From Ditylenchus dipsaci (lineage: Eukaryota > Nematoda > Chromadorea > Rhabditida > Anguinidae): a stretch of DNA of 64,000 bases. Shown here piece after piece: positions 1-12,300 of this stretch. Both the position numbers and the translations under genes were made by a program. Every line of letters starts with the position of its first letter. Within the stretch, counting starts at the first letter, position 1. The stretch spans positions 310,001-374,000 of the forward strand of contig SADC01001299.1 in assembly GCA_004194705.1 (NCBI GenBank), given 5' to 3'. The notes beneath the pieces were generated by a model, which saw only the letters and a list, made by a program, of their open reading frames with translations, was not told the DNA's origin and ran no database searches.

Positions 1-1094
1 TATTCTATTGCGTTTTGGAACCAAAAGCTCGGCGACAAAAAAAAACTTTTTGTGTGTTTTCTGTTCAGTGAGTCTTGCTTGGATTTATGTCGCAGGTAAG
101 CAAGATGCAATATGAGAAACTTCAGTTCCTTCTTCTTTCTTCTTTTTCAACCGCAATGCTAATTTATCTTAATTTTACACAACATCGGACTCTTGTTTTT
201 CATTTGTGATCTTTTGTTTAATAGGCTATATCAATAACTACTATTACTATTCAAGTGTTTCACTGCTACATTCTGCTAAAAGGCACACAGCCGTTTAGTT
301 AAGACGACAAACTAGGGCATAAGTGGCCGCAGCAGCAGCACTGCTTGTTTCCCTTCAACACACACTTAAATTCAATTTGCTGTCAGGCCTAGCTAGCTGA
401 CTGCCACTACTATTTTTCCTCCCCAACCAACTACTACTCCTGCTAGTAAATAAATGACTGCTGTTTTTGCCAGAATTTCTCCACTTTTCCTTGTTCTGAT
501 TTAGTAGTAGGGAGGGTGTATGACGCTACTCAACAATCCGTGTTTTGGGCAGGGGAACAGCTACTAATACTAACAGTCGATAATAACAAATGATCAATTT
601 GTGATCATCATCAGCTAGCTAGATAAATGTCTTGAGCTAGCCTTGTTGCCCCGGGAAGCCTTTTGTTGTTGGGACACGTCATTGAGCAAAGGGGAAATAT
701 TTGCTTTTTGCTGGAAATTCTCATTTTTCTTGTTTCCATTATTGTTTAGCAGTGGCAAGATAGTTGGCTATGACTTGCTTGCTTATTAGAGCTTTGGTTT
801 GCTGCGAAAAAACAGCGATGTTTCAACAATATTTTATAGCAATCATTACCATTTATCTTTATTTTTGTTCGAGGAATGTGAAAATATAATTGGATTTCTA
901 AATTTCACAATAATTGATCAATTTGTGGATTTGGCGCTTAATCTTGAAGCAAAAACTTTTTTAAATTCTAATATTACTCGATTTGCGACTCAAGTTCAAC
1001 ATCCGTCATGCGTTACTTCGATTCCTGAATAATTTTGTTAATGCTGGCATTTATGTCTCCTAACTGGAAAATCTCATGGATTTCATACCCCATG

Positions 1095-1378
1095 AGATAG
1101 GGGATTTAGTTAGTTTTCATTTTAGTTTACAATCGATAAATATGTGCTCAAGTTTTCATTTTTATTCACAACCTCAAGTTTTACTCTCATCATAATTCAT
1201 ATCTTGACATGTGAAAGTGAGGGATCTTTTTCTGGACAGCTAGCGTAAAATTGGTTGGAAAAACACCAGGCTTTCCTTGCTCCAATTACAGATGCTAGCA
1301 GCAGTAGGTGATAATGAAACATGTTTAAAAAAAGCATTAAGAAAGTTTTAAGTTTTTTTTAATTATTAAAAAAAGTTC
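1095..1378 (+). repeat. Direct repeat, copy 1 (about 280 bp)
   Basis: Runs in parallel with 2112-2393 with scattered substitutions and small indels. Both copies contain the blocks GACATGTGAAAGTGAGGGAT and GATGCTAGCAGCAGTAGGTG and both end in an A/T-rich tail. No terminal inverted repeats were seen, so this looks like a local segmental duplication and not a transposon. Confidence 0.85.
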
Positions 1379-2111
1379 ATACTATGAACTTATGAAACAG
1401 TCGATTCTCGAAATAACAAACCCTCTCAAGTTCGTTCCCACCTAAGGTCTGACTACTTTTCTCGTCCAAAATTTTGAAGTATTTTTCAAGTTGTCTTTGG
1501 TTACTATCCCGATTTCGCCCCTAGGGCTTTTTTTTCAAAGCCGCGAAAATCTGAAAAAAATTATTTCGATTGTGAGGTTTTTGGATGTTCACCAAAAAGC
1601 AAAATTGATAGAGCTCGTGGGAGTTCAGAAAAGGCAATAAAGAGCTTCGCAAATTATTGGGTCTGGTTCGTTTGGCTGGCTCAGCTTTTGTCTCAAGTCT
1701 TGCATTTTTCACATGACTTCACTTGTATGTTTCATTTTGAGGAGAGGTCAAGAAACACACCTATCTTCTTTCACTAACCACACATAACAATAAACCATAT
1801 TTTAGTGAGAATTGGGCGTAGTCTTCTCGATCAATGCGTGGTTATTAATTGTTTCTGCTGGTGCTAGTGGTATTTGCTCGGTCAAAATTGTTTCTTGCCA
1901 ACTGAGCGAGTACTCCTGGGTGCATTGATCACTAATTGTTTTTGTTGAACCTACCCAACCAATCATCTCCAATATATTTCTTTTTTCTAATAATTTTTAT
2001 TTCGTTTTATTATCCGAAAAACAATAATTTTTTCAATCTTTTACACTGTCTATAATGTGGTACAATAAATTTTTTGGTCTAAATGTCGCCGACTGCAGTG
2101 CTGGAACCTGA

Positions 2112-2393
2112 CATAGGGATTTAGTTACTTTTCATGTTTAGTTTATAATCGATAAATATGTGCACAAGTTTTCCTTTTTATTCACAACCTCAAGTTTTAT
2201 TCTCATCATAATTTATTTGTTGACATGTGAAAGTGAGGGATCTTTTTCTGGACAGCTAGCGTAGGATTGGTTGGAAAAACACCAGGTTTTCCTTGCTCCA
2301 ATTGCAGATGCTAGCAGCAGTAGGTGTAGTAAAACATGTTTTAAAAAACTATAAGAAAATTTTTAAGGTTTTTTTAATTATTAAAAAAGTTGT
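2112..2393 (+). repeat. Direct repeat, copy 2 (about 280 bp)
   Basis: Second copy of the repeat at 1095-1378, about 1.0 kb downstream in the same orientation. Blocks in the middle are unchanged, which may reflect recent duplication or constraint on 5' regulatory sequence of the PKA gene. Confidence 0.85.
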
Positions 2394-3003
2394 AGTTGAC
2401 TCTGGCTATCAGTAGAGTCTCAAACGAAAATCGGTTTTTTTGTCCGAATCGCATCCGCAAGTGTAGTGTTCACAATGCGCCATTTGTTACTTATTTCTAG
2501 TAACAATCATTCGGCTCCGAATGCGGATTTATTGTTCACGTAGTGCTAAATGATTTTTTAGAACAACGCAAAGCAAAGTAACTGATTTTTTTTCCAGTTG
2601 CCTAATTCGAACAAGTTTGAAAGATCTTTTTTGTGAAAAATGTTTTTCAATTTTCAACACAGGGAAATCTAGTTAGAGTCAGACCTGTGAACGGGCGGCC
2701 CAGTCCGTGATTTTCAAAGGCCGGACCGGTCCCAAGTTTTAAAATTCCTTCCGGGCCGTACCGGGCTCAAAAATCTCCGGGCCGGCGCGGAAATATTTGT
2801 TCTGCAGTATAGTTCCGTGCAAAGGCCGGGTTAAAGTGCGTTTAAGACTGGTTTCCTGAAGGATCAATATTTCAAGAGCCGTGTGTGCTTTAATTTGAAA
2901 ATATCGTAAATTAAGAGATTACCTTAATTCAAACTCTTTTATACCCATTGCTGACAAGTAATTCACATGTTATCATACAATTTTCCGCGTAAATGAACAA
3001 CGG

Positions 3004-3224
3004 GCTCTATTGACCTATCCGGGGCCATTTTTCCCTTTGGTCCCCCCTTTGGTTTTTTGTTGAAAAATGCCTTGGTCCCCCTGTTGTTTGTTGTTCACCG
3101 TTAATGTTCACCATAATCACAGTATCAATATAACTATAATGGACAGGGGGGACCAAGGCATTTTTCAACAAAAAACCAAAAGAGGGACCAAGGCAAAAAA
3201 TGGCCCCGGATAGGTCAATAGAGC
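3004..3224. mobile_element. Fold-back MITE (221 bp)
   Basis: The two arms are reverse complements for almost the whole length: GCTCTATTGACCTATCCGG at the left matches CCGGATAGGTCAATAGAGC at the right. Each arm also holds a G/C-run block (CCTTGGTCCCCC / GGGGGACCAAGG). It lies about 120 bp upstream of the canonical PKA start codon and could fold into a long hairpin in a 5' leader. Confidence 0.8.
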
Positions 3225-3343
3225 CAACAACGTGTATTTGTAATTGCTGGCCTTATTTAATTCGAAATGTATATTTTAGTTAAAGTTCCTATTCAAAATT
3301 TTCTAATCGTAAAATATTCTACTAGCAAAGTGGAGACGAAAAT

Positions 3344-6300
3344 ATGTCTTCTGGAAATGAAGAGGCCCAATTGGTCAGTTTTTTTTATCAATTCAAAGTA
3401 ACATTCCTAAGTTCTGCAATTTCAGGCTCAGTGCCAAGCTTATGTGCGCAGTCACAACATCCAGCAACTAGTCAAGGACGCCATAGTGAGTCTGTGTATC
3501 CACAAGCCGGACAACCCAGTGCTTTTCCTCCGCGAACACTTTTGACAAGATCAATGAGCAGCGAGTACAGGTAGGCATTAAATACTTCACATATGTGAGG
3601 CTATTGCCCTCAAGCAAATGGCTTAGCTAAATATTTTTGCGAAAATCGAAATTAAAAAAGAGGTACAGTCAGAACTCGATATAGTATACACCCTGGTACA
3701 CTATATCGAGTTTCGACTGTAATTCATTTTAGCCCTCTAGTTGGTCAAATTTAAGGTAATATAGGTGTAGCGTGAGTTGTTTGCATCATTATTCAATAAA
3801 GGAGTTGGAAAAAGGCAACAGCAATATTCTTACAAGTTGAATTTTATCTTATTTTTGAGTATCTTATTATATTAGAAGCTTACCGTATAACGTTTATTAA
3901 TTCACACCTCTAGCTCTTGGAAAATTACTCATTTCTCTAGTTAGATCATCCAGTTTATATTCTCGGTTATGGTGGGCCAACACTGATACCCAAAAGCACG
4001 ATCTTGAATGAAGGTAAGGCCTCAAACACAATGAGGAGTCTGTTTGCGGATGCTAAATCAGATTTGTTGCACGGAAATGACCATAACTTTTTTTTCAATT
4101 TTTCAAAATTATTCTGTTATTACCATTTTGTAGCTGAGATTCAGGGCTACCAGATAAGCATTTCATGAAGTGGATGTATGTTGAAAAATTGAGGTAAAAA
4201 TGAAAGACTCCGCCCAAGACTCCTGACTATAATTTGAGTCAGGAGTCTTGGGCGGAGTCTTTCATTTTTATCTCAATTTTTCAAATGACATCTACTTTAT
4301 AAAATGCTCATCTGGTAGCCCTGAATCTTAGCTACAAAATGGTGATAACAGAATAATTTTTGAAAAATTGAAAAAAAAGTTATGGCCATTTCCGTGCGAC
4401 AAATCTGATTTAGCATCCGCAAACAGACTCCTCATTGTGTTTGAGGCCTAACATGGCTAAACTGACGCCAGCCATGGCTCGTCAAAAAGTCTAGCAACAA
4501 CCCATTTGCTACTCTTATATTTGATAAGTCTCGGAAATTATTTATTTATATGAAAAAAATTACTTCGTAAATGTTCTTCTTGTCAGTGGGCCCTGTGTGA
4601 TAAGTGCCTCGCCCCTCTTTTTTCCCTTTCCCTCCCTTTACAGTCCTTATTCCCTCTAAATAATAGTTGAGAATAAGAATTTCGACGACATTGGGTCAAC
4701 TAATTTTGTAAGATGGGTAACATAACAGTTTAACAATAAACCTTGGACTACTAAATTTCCATTTGACTGCTAAGTTAGTAGTACTAACGTGAGGTTTGGA
4801 CTACTAAACTTTGGGTGGAGGGGGAATTAAAAGGTTGATTTCTAAACCCAACAAAAAAAATTACTGCAGATTTGTAAATACTGGTACTCGAAACCCATCA
4901 GAAAGTGATAGGCACTTTACGCTGAATGAGGAACTTTCGGACAGCCTTGTAAAGACCATGGTCTCAGACGAATTATTCTTTTCGATTCTGCTGAAAAATT
5001 TAAAATTCTCTGGAGAAACTCTTTCGAAATTTTTCGGTTTCTATTTATCCGGTAACTTATAAAGAGGACCAAACGTTATGCGGTTAATGAAAGACGTAAA
5101 TTAGCCATTCTTAATTATCTTCTAAAACGGCCTTTCCGTTATTCTGTTCTAACCACTTTAATCCAGCAGCATTGCTTGGTATTTAAATGGAGGAAAAACT
5201 CATGCCCTACTTTTCGCATTTATCCTTTATTGTCACAATCATAGGCGTACCCAGGATTTTCTGACGAGGTGCTAAATACGCTAAAAAAATCCTGACGGGG
5301 GGGGGGGGGGGTTCTATAAAGACCCACCCCCTGGGTACGCCTATGGTCACAATGCACTTTTTTCTTACATAATTTTTGTTTCAATGGCAATATTATGAAA
5401 TTAGGTTCAATAATTGAACTTAAGTAACTGAACTGTGCTTTTAACAATTTTTCTGTCCCTCTATGCTGGATAGCTAAGTCAAATCTCAATCTCGGCATCT
5501 CAATCTCAGGCTGTCAAACATGCTTTTTACTTTATTTCATCTACATCTTCTTCGTCTCTACTTTTTAATTTTTTTATTCAACATTCCCTTCATCCATCCA
5601 GAAACTATAAAATCAAATGGAAAATAACAAAGTTTCTTTCATCAATCCTCTAAACTCATTGCATTATCGATTGCTCACCATCGAACAAAAGAGGAGGAAA
5701 AAGCAAGAGCAGAACAATAACAACACCAGCGAGAGGAGCACTACTTCCCAACTAGCCAGAGAAGTCAGAGCACTACTGCTGAGCCGATCCAGCAGTAGTG
5801 GGAGTGGGGTGCACTTCCACACATGACACTGTCTGCCTGCTGTATTAATGCAACGCATCGATTGCATGTCACTTTTTTCTCTCGTGTCCACTGCACCACC
5901 AACAGCTGAATTGAAACAGTGGTTGAGCCTGCTTCTCTGCTGGTTGTTTTTCATGAAGCTAACCCGCCAGCTACCCTCCATTGCTCTTTTGCCGGCCAGC
6001 CGAGAAGAGCTGGCTGGTAGATGTTGCAGCTGCCGTCAACATTTTTTATTGGAAATTGGGCCTGGAGAAAAGGAGAGGCAGCAGCTCCACTAAGCCTCTC
6101 AGCTTAAGCTGCTGCCTTACCCAACAAGTAGGCAACAACCAGCCGACCACTATTCACACTACCCTGTTTGATTGCATTATGCCTAGTTGTTTTCTGAGTG
6201 ATCTGGCTGAGCAGTTTGCTTTTTTTTATTCTTCTTTTTTTCATACTCCAGTTTTAGGTTTAGGAATGTACACCTGCACTTGTTTTTCATCTTACCTTTA

Positions 6301-9300
6301 CTGCTATTTTTGATTAGATTTGGGTTGGGGAAACGTCCGCCAACTAGATTTGAGATTTTTAATGTTCAAGCTTTAGTTTATGGGTTATCAGAAAAAACAT
6401 GGTGACCCGTCTCAGTCTGACTAAATTTATCATTAATATACTTCTGAAATTTACTCTTGATTTAACGAAACTCTCGGTTTAACGAACATTTTTGCCGGTC
6501 CCCAGGGGGTTCGTTAAATCGAGAGTTGACTGTACTGAAAATTTTTTTTTGTAATCTTAGAAATATTATGGTTTGACCTTTAGCCCTAGCTTGTCAAAAT
6601 CTTTGATAATCAATTTGACCACTTTTGATTGCCCGTAACTTTTTTCTTCAGCTTCCCATTCAAACATCTCATGATATATTGAATCTATTGACTGATCTAT
6701 TAATTGTGCCGTTAGCCTATTTATGACTGAGTGGGTGGCCGCCGGCCCGGCCACTGGCCGGTCCCTTTTCCTATTAAAACATTTCAGTACAAAATATTTC
6801 TTATCTACAGTGTGTCCATATCAAAAACGTGCTTACTCGTGGTTTTAAAAATTTAAAAGAGTTTGGATATTATAGGTGCCTGTAAGGCGTCTATCCACCT
6901 TATTTCCTCCGCCTCCCAAACATTTTTAGGGACTTGTTTATGTTTTGTTGATTTTTAGTTAATTTTCAGCAATAAATTACTCGACTGATCAGGAAGTGTG
7001 CATATGGTTCGAAACTCTAATATTAGCGCTCGATCAACATTTTTTGTGAGCCATGCATTCCGAACAAAATTACTGTCCACACTTTCTGTTCAATTTAACT
7101 AAAAACTAACCAAAGTTCGACAAGTTACAAAAAGTGAACTGATTGTCAAGAAGTAAAATTTTAGTGTCAAAAAATTCCTTATTTTGTCCTCTATCGAATG
7201 AAGGAAAAATCTCTGAGAAAAGTTACGAATTTAAAAAGCTATGACTAATTCTCGAGGGCAAGCTTTTTTTTTCAATTTTGTGATTTTCTTTATACTTTTC
7301 TGCTCTTTTCATACCGTACCTAAATATTGTATTACGTTTAGAATTTGGATTGCGTATGTAATAGAAAAAATTATTATATCGGCTTACTTATCTGGTTACC
7401 TAACGTATTGACTGAAGCTGCTGGTATTGCATTGTTGATGAACCATTAGATGGTCTATATTAAGACTTGTGCTTATAAACTGCACTCAGAATGGGTCAAC
7501 ACTTGAGTTCGAAAAAGAGACGGGAAGGTGGTGCTGCCACTGGTGCTTCTGCATCTATAGCCACTACCCCCACCACTTCTGCTGTGAGCTGCAAGGTGGA
7601 GGAAAAACGGGTGCTTAAAGAAAGCACTAAGCAGAACAAAGGGGTAATTCAGTTTTTATAATATTACCACTTATTTCTAATTATCCCATAAAGTGACTTT
7701 TGAAATTGTTTCCAGAAATTGAAATTCTCAAAAGGCAATCTCCAAGCCTTTTCTGAGCTTTTTTCCCAACCCCCTCTGAGCTTTTTTTTCAAGCTTTTTC
7801 ACGTCATTTATCTCTACATGGACTAAAAAAGAGCTCCGAAATGTCCTTATTTATTAGATTCGTGTTTATTTTGGGAATGCAAATCTTTATTTTTTAGAAT
7901 TTCACGTCAAAATCTTATTATTTAGCACCAAAAGACCAATAAGCACTAGATAACATGCCCTGAAATTTTGAGGAAGTACACTTATTTTTAAAATTTTGAG
8001 TTAGGAGCTGTCCAAAAATTATTCAATGACCGTAAATCTCGAGCGAAGTCTGGCTCAAATAACCATCGGTCAAACTGATCATAATTTTTCTCTGCCAAAA
8101 ATGTACTAAAATTGATGAACATAAAAATCCATAGACTTCTTATTTCTCATCAACCAGCTAATTGTAATACTCATAACCACAGCTCTTCATAGTTTCTAGC
8201 AACTCTACTCTTCTCTTGGTAATTCAATTTTGCTTTCTTGTGTTTAGACATCCTTGTAAATGCAAATTCTTTGGTTCTCCAAGCTCAAATTTTCCCAATT
8301 TCTTTCTTTCTTATGTATTAACAATTGTTTTCAGCCTTTTTTTAACATTTTGAATTGTTTGAAAAAAATTCGTTTCACAGAGTTTTGAAAAAGTATCATA
8401 TGCATTTTGGGAGCATCACAAAGATTCACTATTACCGTATTCTCTCTAATAAATCCTGGGTACACCTACGCCCACACCCTCGTTTTTTTGACTAGGATTT
8501 CAGAGCTAGGGCCATTTTTCATTGACAGTTTCAAGATTTTTCGGTGGTTGAAAAATGATCCACAGTGGGATTATTAGAGAAAATACGGCAAACTATCAAT
8601 GGGTCTTTCTAAATGTCGTATATGGCAGCTCCTTGCCTCGTAAGCCTAGATGCATAATTGACGTCGGTTTGAAAAAGCAATGCTATTAATCTGCAAATCT
8701 ACTGTGTTACCTCAGCGAGCTGAATTTTTAAAAGAACGTTGAACCAAAGCACGGTTACCTTGACAAAGAAAACTACTTCAAAAACCTTTCCAACTTCAAA
8801 AAACATGGTCCCTCTTCAAAGCCTCATTGTTTCCAAAAGCCGTTGTCATATCCCCCACTATATTATTCATATGTTAGTCCTCTTCCTAGTCCAAAAACCA
8901 GCCAGACAAATTATTGTCACGCTTGTTTGAAGACATTCACGCCCATTTACCAATCTCCCAAATTTCGGCCAATATATTCTGCAAAAAGTGCAAACAAACA
9001 TGAAGGAAAATTGACATCGGAACATCTTCAGACTAGCAGATAATGGGTTACAGTCCGACCAAAAGACAAATAAATCTACTTGGCCACTGTTTTTTATGAG
9101 CTCTTGGATGTGTGTGTGTTCAACCTACGGAAAAAATACTGCTGCTGTATGCACACACATATTTAGTCGAGGAGGGGTCCAAGAGTAGTGCTAGGCCCAG
9201 GACAAGGATGCTCATTCACTGCTACTCATTTCCCTCTTTTTCCCGGACCTCTAGTTTTTTGCTCTCTCCCTGCTTGTTTATTTATTTATGTAGAGGAAGA

Positions 9301-12300
9301 GGGGGCCAAGCAGCAGCACGACTGTTTTGTACAGTGGAATGCTTGCTGCTGCTTGTACTAGTGGTTGATTCGATTGTCCAGGGCGGTGAGGTGTATAGCG
9401 GTGTCATCCACCCCTCCAAAGTCGTGATTTTTTTGCTCGACTTTGGATAACTTATTTGTTTGTCAGCTTGTTTTTGAGTAAATTTTCTTTTATTGATTGA
9501 TCTATTGCTAGATTCGAGTTTGACACAAAAAATGCTATCATCGCCAAATAGACGGCCTCTAACATTTCTCAGGTACTATCACTTTAAAAATATTCCTTTA
9601 AAAACCAAAAATCTTTTAAAAAAATAGTTAGGTTGCATGTCTTGATGGTTTAACTAACTATGAATTTTTTGCAGGAAGCTAGTCACAATGCTGAGCAAGC
9701 ACTAGAAGATGACGACACATTGGACGAACCACCACCAATGCCACAAGGTAAGACCACAACGACTTGGATTGGCAATCGATCTTCAAATTTGCACAGTTAA
9801 ATAATAGTAAAATAAGTTTAGGCATGGTTTCATTAATTTTTTTCAATAATTCCCAACTCAACTTTTTTACCAAAACTAAAATTAATTTTTTTTTACTTTT
9901 GTATAACTTATTGGATATTGAGCGATTGAGCCGATCAAACGGAAATCTGTTTTAATTTTCGCAAAAAGTTCACCCTCTCTAGTAAACCCGCGAAAAACCA
10001 ACTTTTAGTGACTTTTATCGGCTCCGGGGTGAGATTCTGAGCGATCCAAGTACTTGTCTGTCCATAAAATTTGAATCCCCGCAAAATTTTGACATAATTT
10101 GGCTTTTTTGTCAACTACATTTGTCATGTCGATCTGATCATTGACGATCTGATCTTTGCCGACCTCTGCTACTAAACAATCAAGTTTCAAAATATTTCTT
10201 CATTTTACCTGTTATTCTAAATTTTTGAGGCAAAAATTTCACAGCCACTAGATGAGACCAATGTATATTTTGGAACCTAAAACTTTAATAGCGCCGGCAT
10301 TTTTTAAAGCTAAATGTCTCTAATCACCGTCCTTATTCGCTCGACTACATTTGTTTTATTCAGGTGGTGGTCGCAGGCGACTTGGTGTCTCAGCAGAGGT
10401 TTGTTTCATTCTACTTTTTCACAACCAGGATTTGTGGTTGGCGAGTAGTGGTGGTTCTTGGAGCATGTTCTATCTGTTAATTCCTCAGTAATTTAATTGA
10501 ATAAAAGAATTAGTGGGGTGTTAACAAGAACTCCACTACTAAGCCTACCCACATGAATAGCGTCCTTTTATTTTCAGCAGCCAGTTTGGTCCGCCTAATT
10601 AATTTTGTTTTCCAGGTTCCAGACGAGAACGAGGCAGCCAACTACAAGCGTGTCATTATTCCCAAAGACGACAACGCTAAGGTATTTTTCTGTGCTTTGC
10701 GAAATTTATTTAACGTTCTAATTTTAATATTGTTTGCAGCAATCACTGAGGAACGCAATGTGCAAGAACTTGTTGTTCGCCCATCTCGGTGAGCTCTTTA
10801 AATCAGTTTTATCGGAGGATAAGGGGTGATCGTCCAGTATGGGCGATTTTCATTTATAGAAATAAATGCTAGCGATTTCATTGATGGGTCACAAATAAGG
10901 TCATTATGATTCCAAAAGGATGTTTTCCATAAATTCGACGCTACTGTCATAATCTTTGATTTTGACGGTGGTTAAGAAAATATAATGGCTTTTCAAATTT
11001 TATTTTTGATGGGTTTCAAATGTGATAAGTATGAAGCATCACGGGAGATTCCACGTTGCAAAAAAATTGGAATGGTAAAACCAGAGACTGCATTTCAATT
11101 CCGAAACAAAATTTTAAATTTTTAAGAAATTTAAAAAATTCGTGAATTTTTATATAAATGAGTGCTTCGAATTATGCAGAAACTGTTATACAGTCGACTC
11201 TCTATAGAAGGCCTCCTATTTTCAAAAAAGGTGGCCTTATATCGATATTTAGGATTAGACTGACGAATTAGGTTCAGCAAAAGACTTGAAAAATAGAGTT
11301 GAAAAAGTTCAAGATCCTAGGCGGGAACGAACTCTTATGAGACTGCATGATTAATGTGAACCACCTAAACTTTTGCTTCAGATGCTGACGAGCAAAAGGC
11401 CATTTTCGATGCAATGTTCCAGTGGAGAAGAAAAGGGCGAAATCATCATTGAACAGGTTGGCCTGTTTGTTTTTTCGTGACAAATAGCACCATGTCAAAA
11501 ATTAGTATCTCAAAAAGGGCAACAATTAGACCAAGTAGACGAAAAAAAATTCTGTTAGCAAATAGTGTTTTCCTTGAAGTTCCTTTTTCATGCAATATAT
11601 ATTCCCTTAAGAGTTGGCAAAAGAGACTTGTTTATTTATTGAGTTAGTAAAGTTGGCTCACCAAAACAGTTTTACTGGAAGCTTCAGTCCTAATTTATTG
11701 AGCATGAATTCTTTTAAAAAATTCAAAATATCAATATTTTTTTTGCGGCTGTTTAGATAAATCCAATGCACGCAAAGTTTTCAACAGCTCGTTTTCGTTC
11801 TCAATTTCTCCTTTAGCCGGTTACTCCCTAAAGCTAAAATTGTCGTAATTTTTTTTGTTCGGACCCCTAAGTCTTCTATCCTTCAGGTTGACTTATAAAA
11901 CAAAAAACAAAAATACATGAGAAATAAAAAAAAAGTATAGTTCTTTTTCTGCTGAAAAGCCGATTTCAAACCGATATATAAATTTTTTTGAAACTCATCG
12001 AATATTTTGTAGGGCGAGAAGGTGACAACTTCTATGTGATCGACAATGGTGAAGTGGATGTGTTTGTCAACAACGAGTTCATGATTTCCATCAAGGATGG
12101 AGGCTCTTTCGGTAATTAAATATCATCCTCGCACACCTATTTTCAGTGAAAATAATGAATTATTTGAAGGTGAGCTTGCCCTAATCTATGGTACTCCTAG
12201 AGCAGCCACTGTCATTGGTAATCATACCCCTGTTTTATTCAACTACTAATTACGATTATTTTAGCAAAATCTGACCTGGTCAAGCTATGGGCCATTGATC

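Larger units (their letters stand above)
1..3343. other. 5' flank of the PKA regulatory gene
   Basis: No protein-coding gene can be supported here. A good splice donor (CGCAG then GTAAGC, about 93) follows a short T-rich leader and could close a noncoding first exon, but this is a guess. The stretch holds a direct duplication (1095-1378 and 2112-2393), a pogo-like end near 1398 (CAGTCGATTCTCG) followed by sequence of the CCGTA MITE family to about 1710, and a GC-rich hAT-like fragment near 2682-2830 (CAGACCTGTGAACGGGC). Confidence 0.4.

Noticed and set aside
5617..6313. Small proteins in the PKA intron
   Set aside because: Overlapping frames open on both strands, low complexity and no conserved motif; no codon evidence for any one of them.
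9112..9450. A 112-codon open frame in the PKA intron just before exon 9675
   Set aside because: No family similarity, compositionally odd, no splice signals tying it to the gene.
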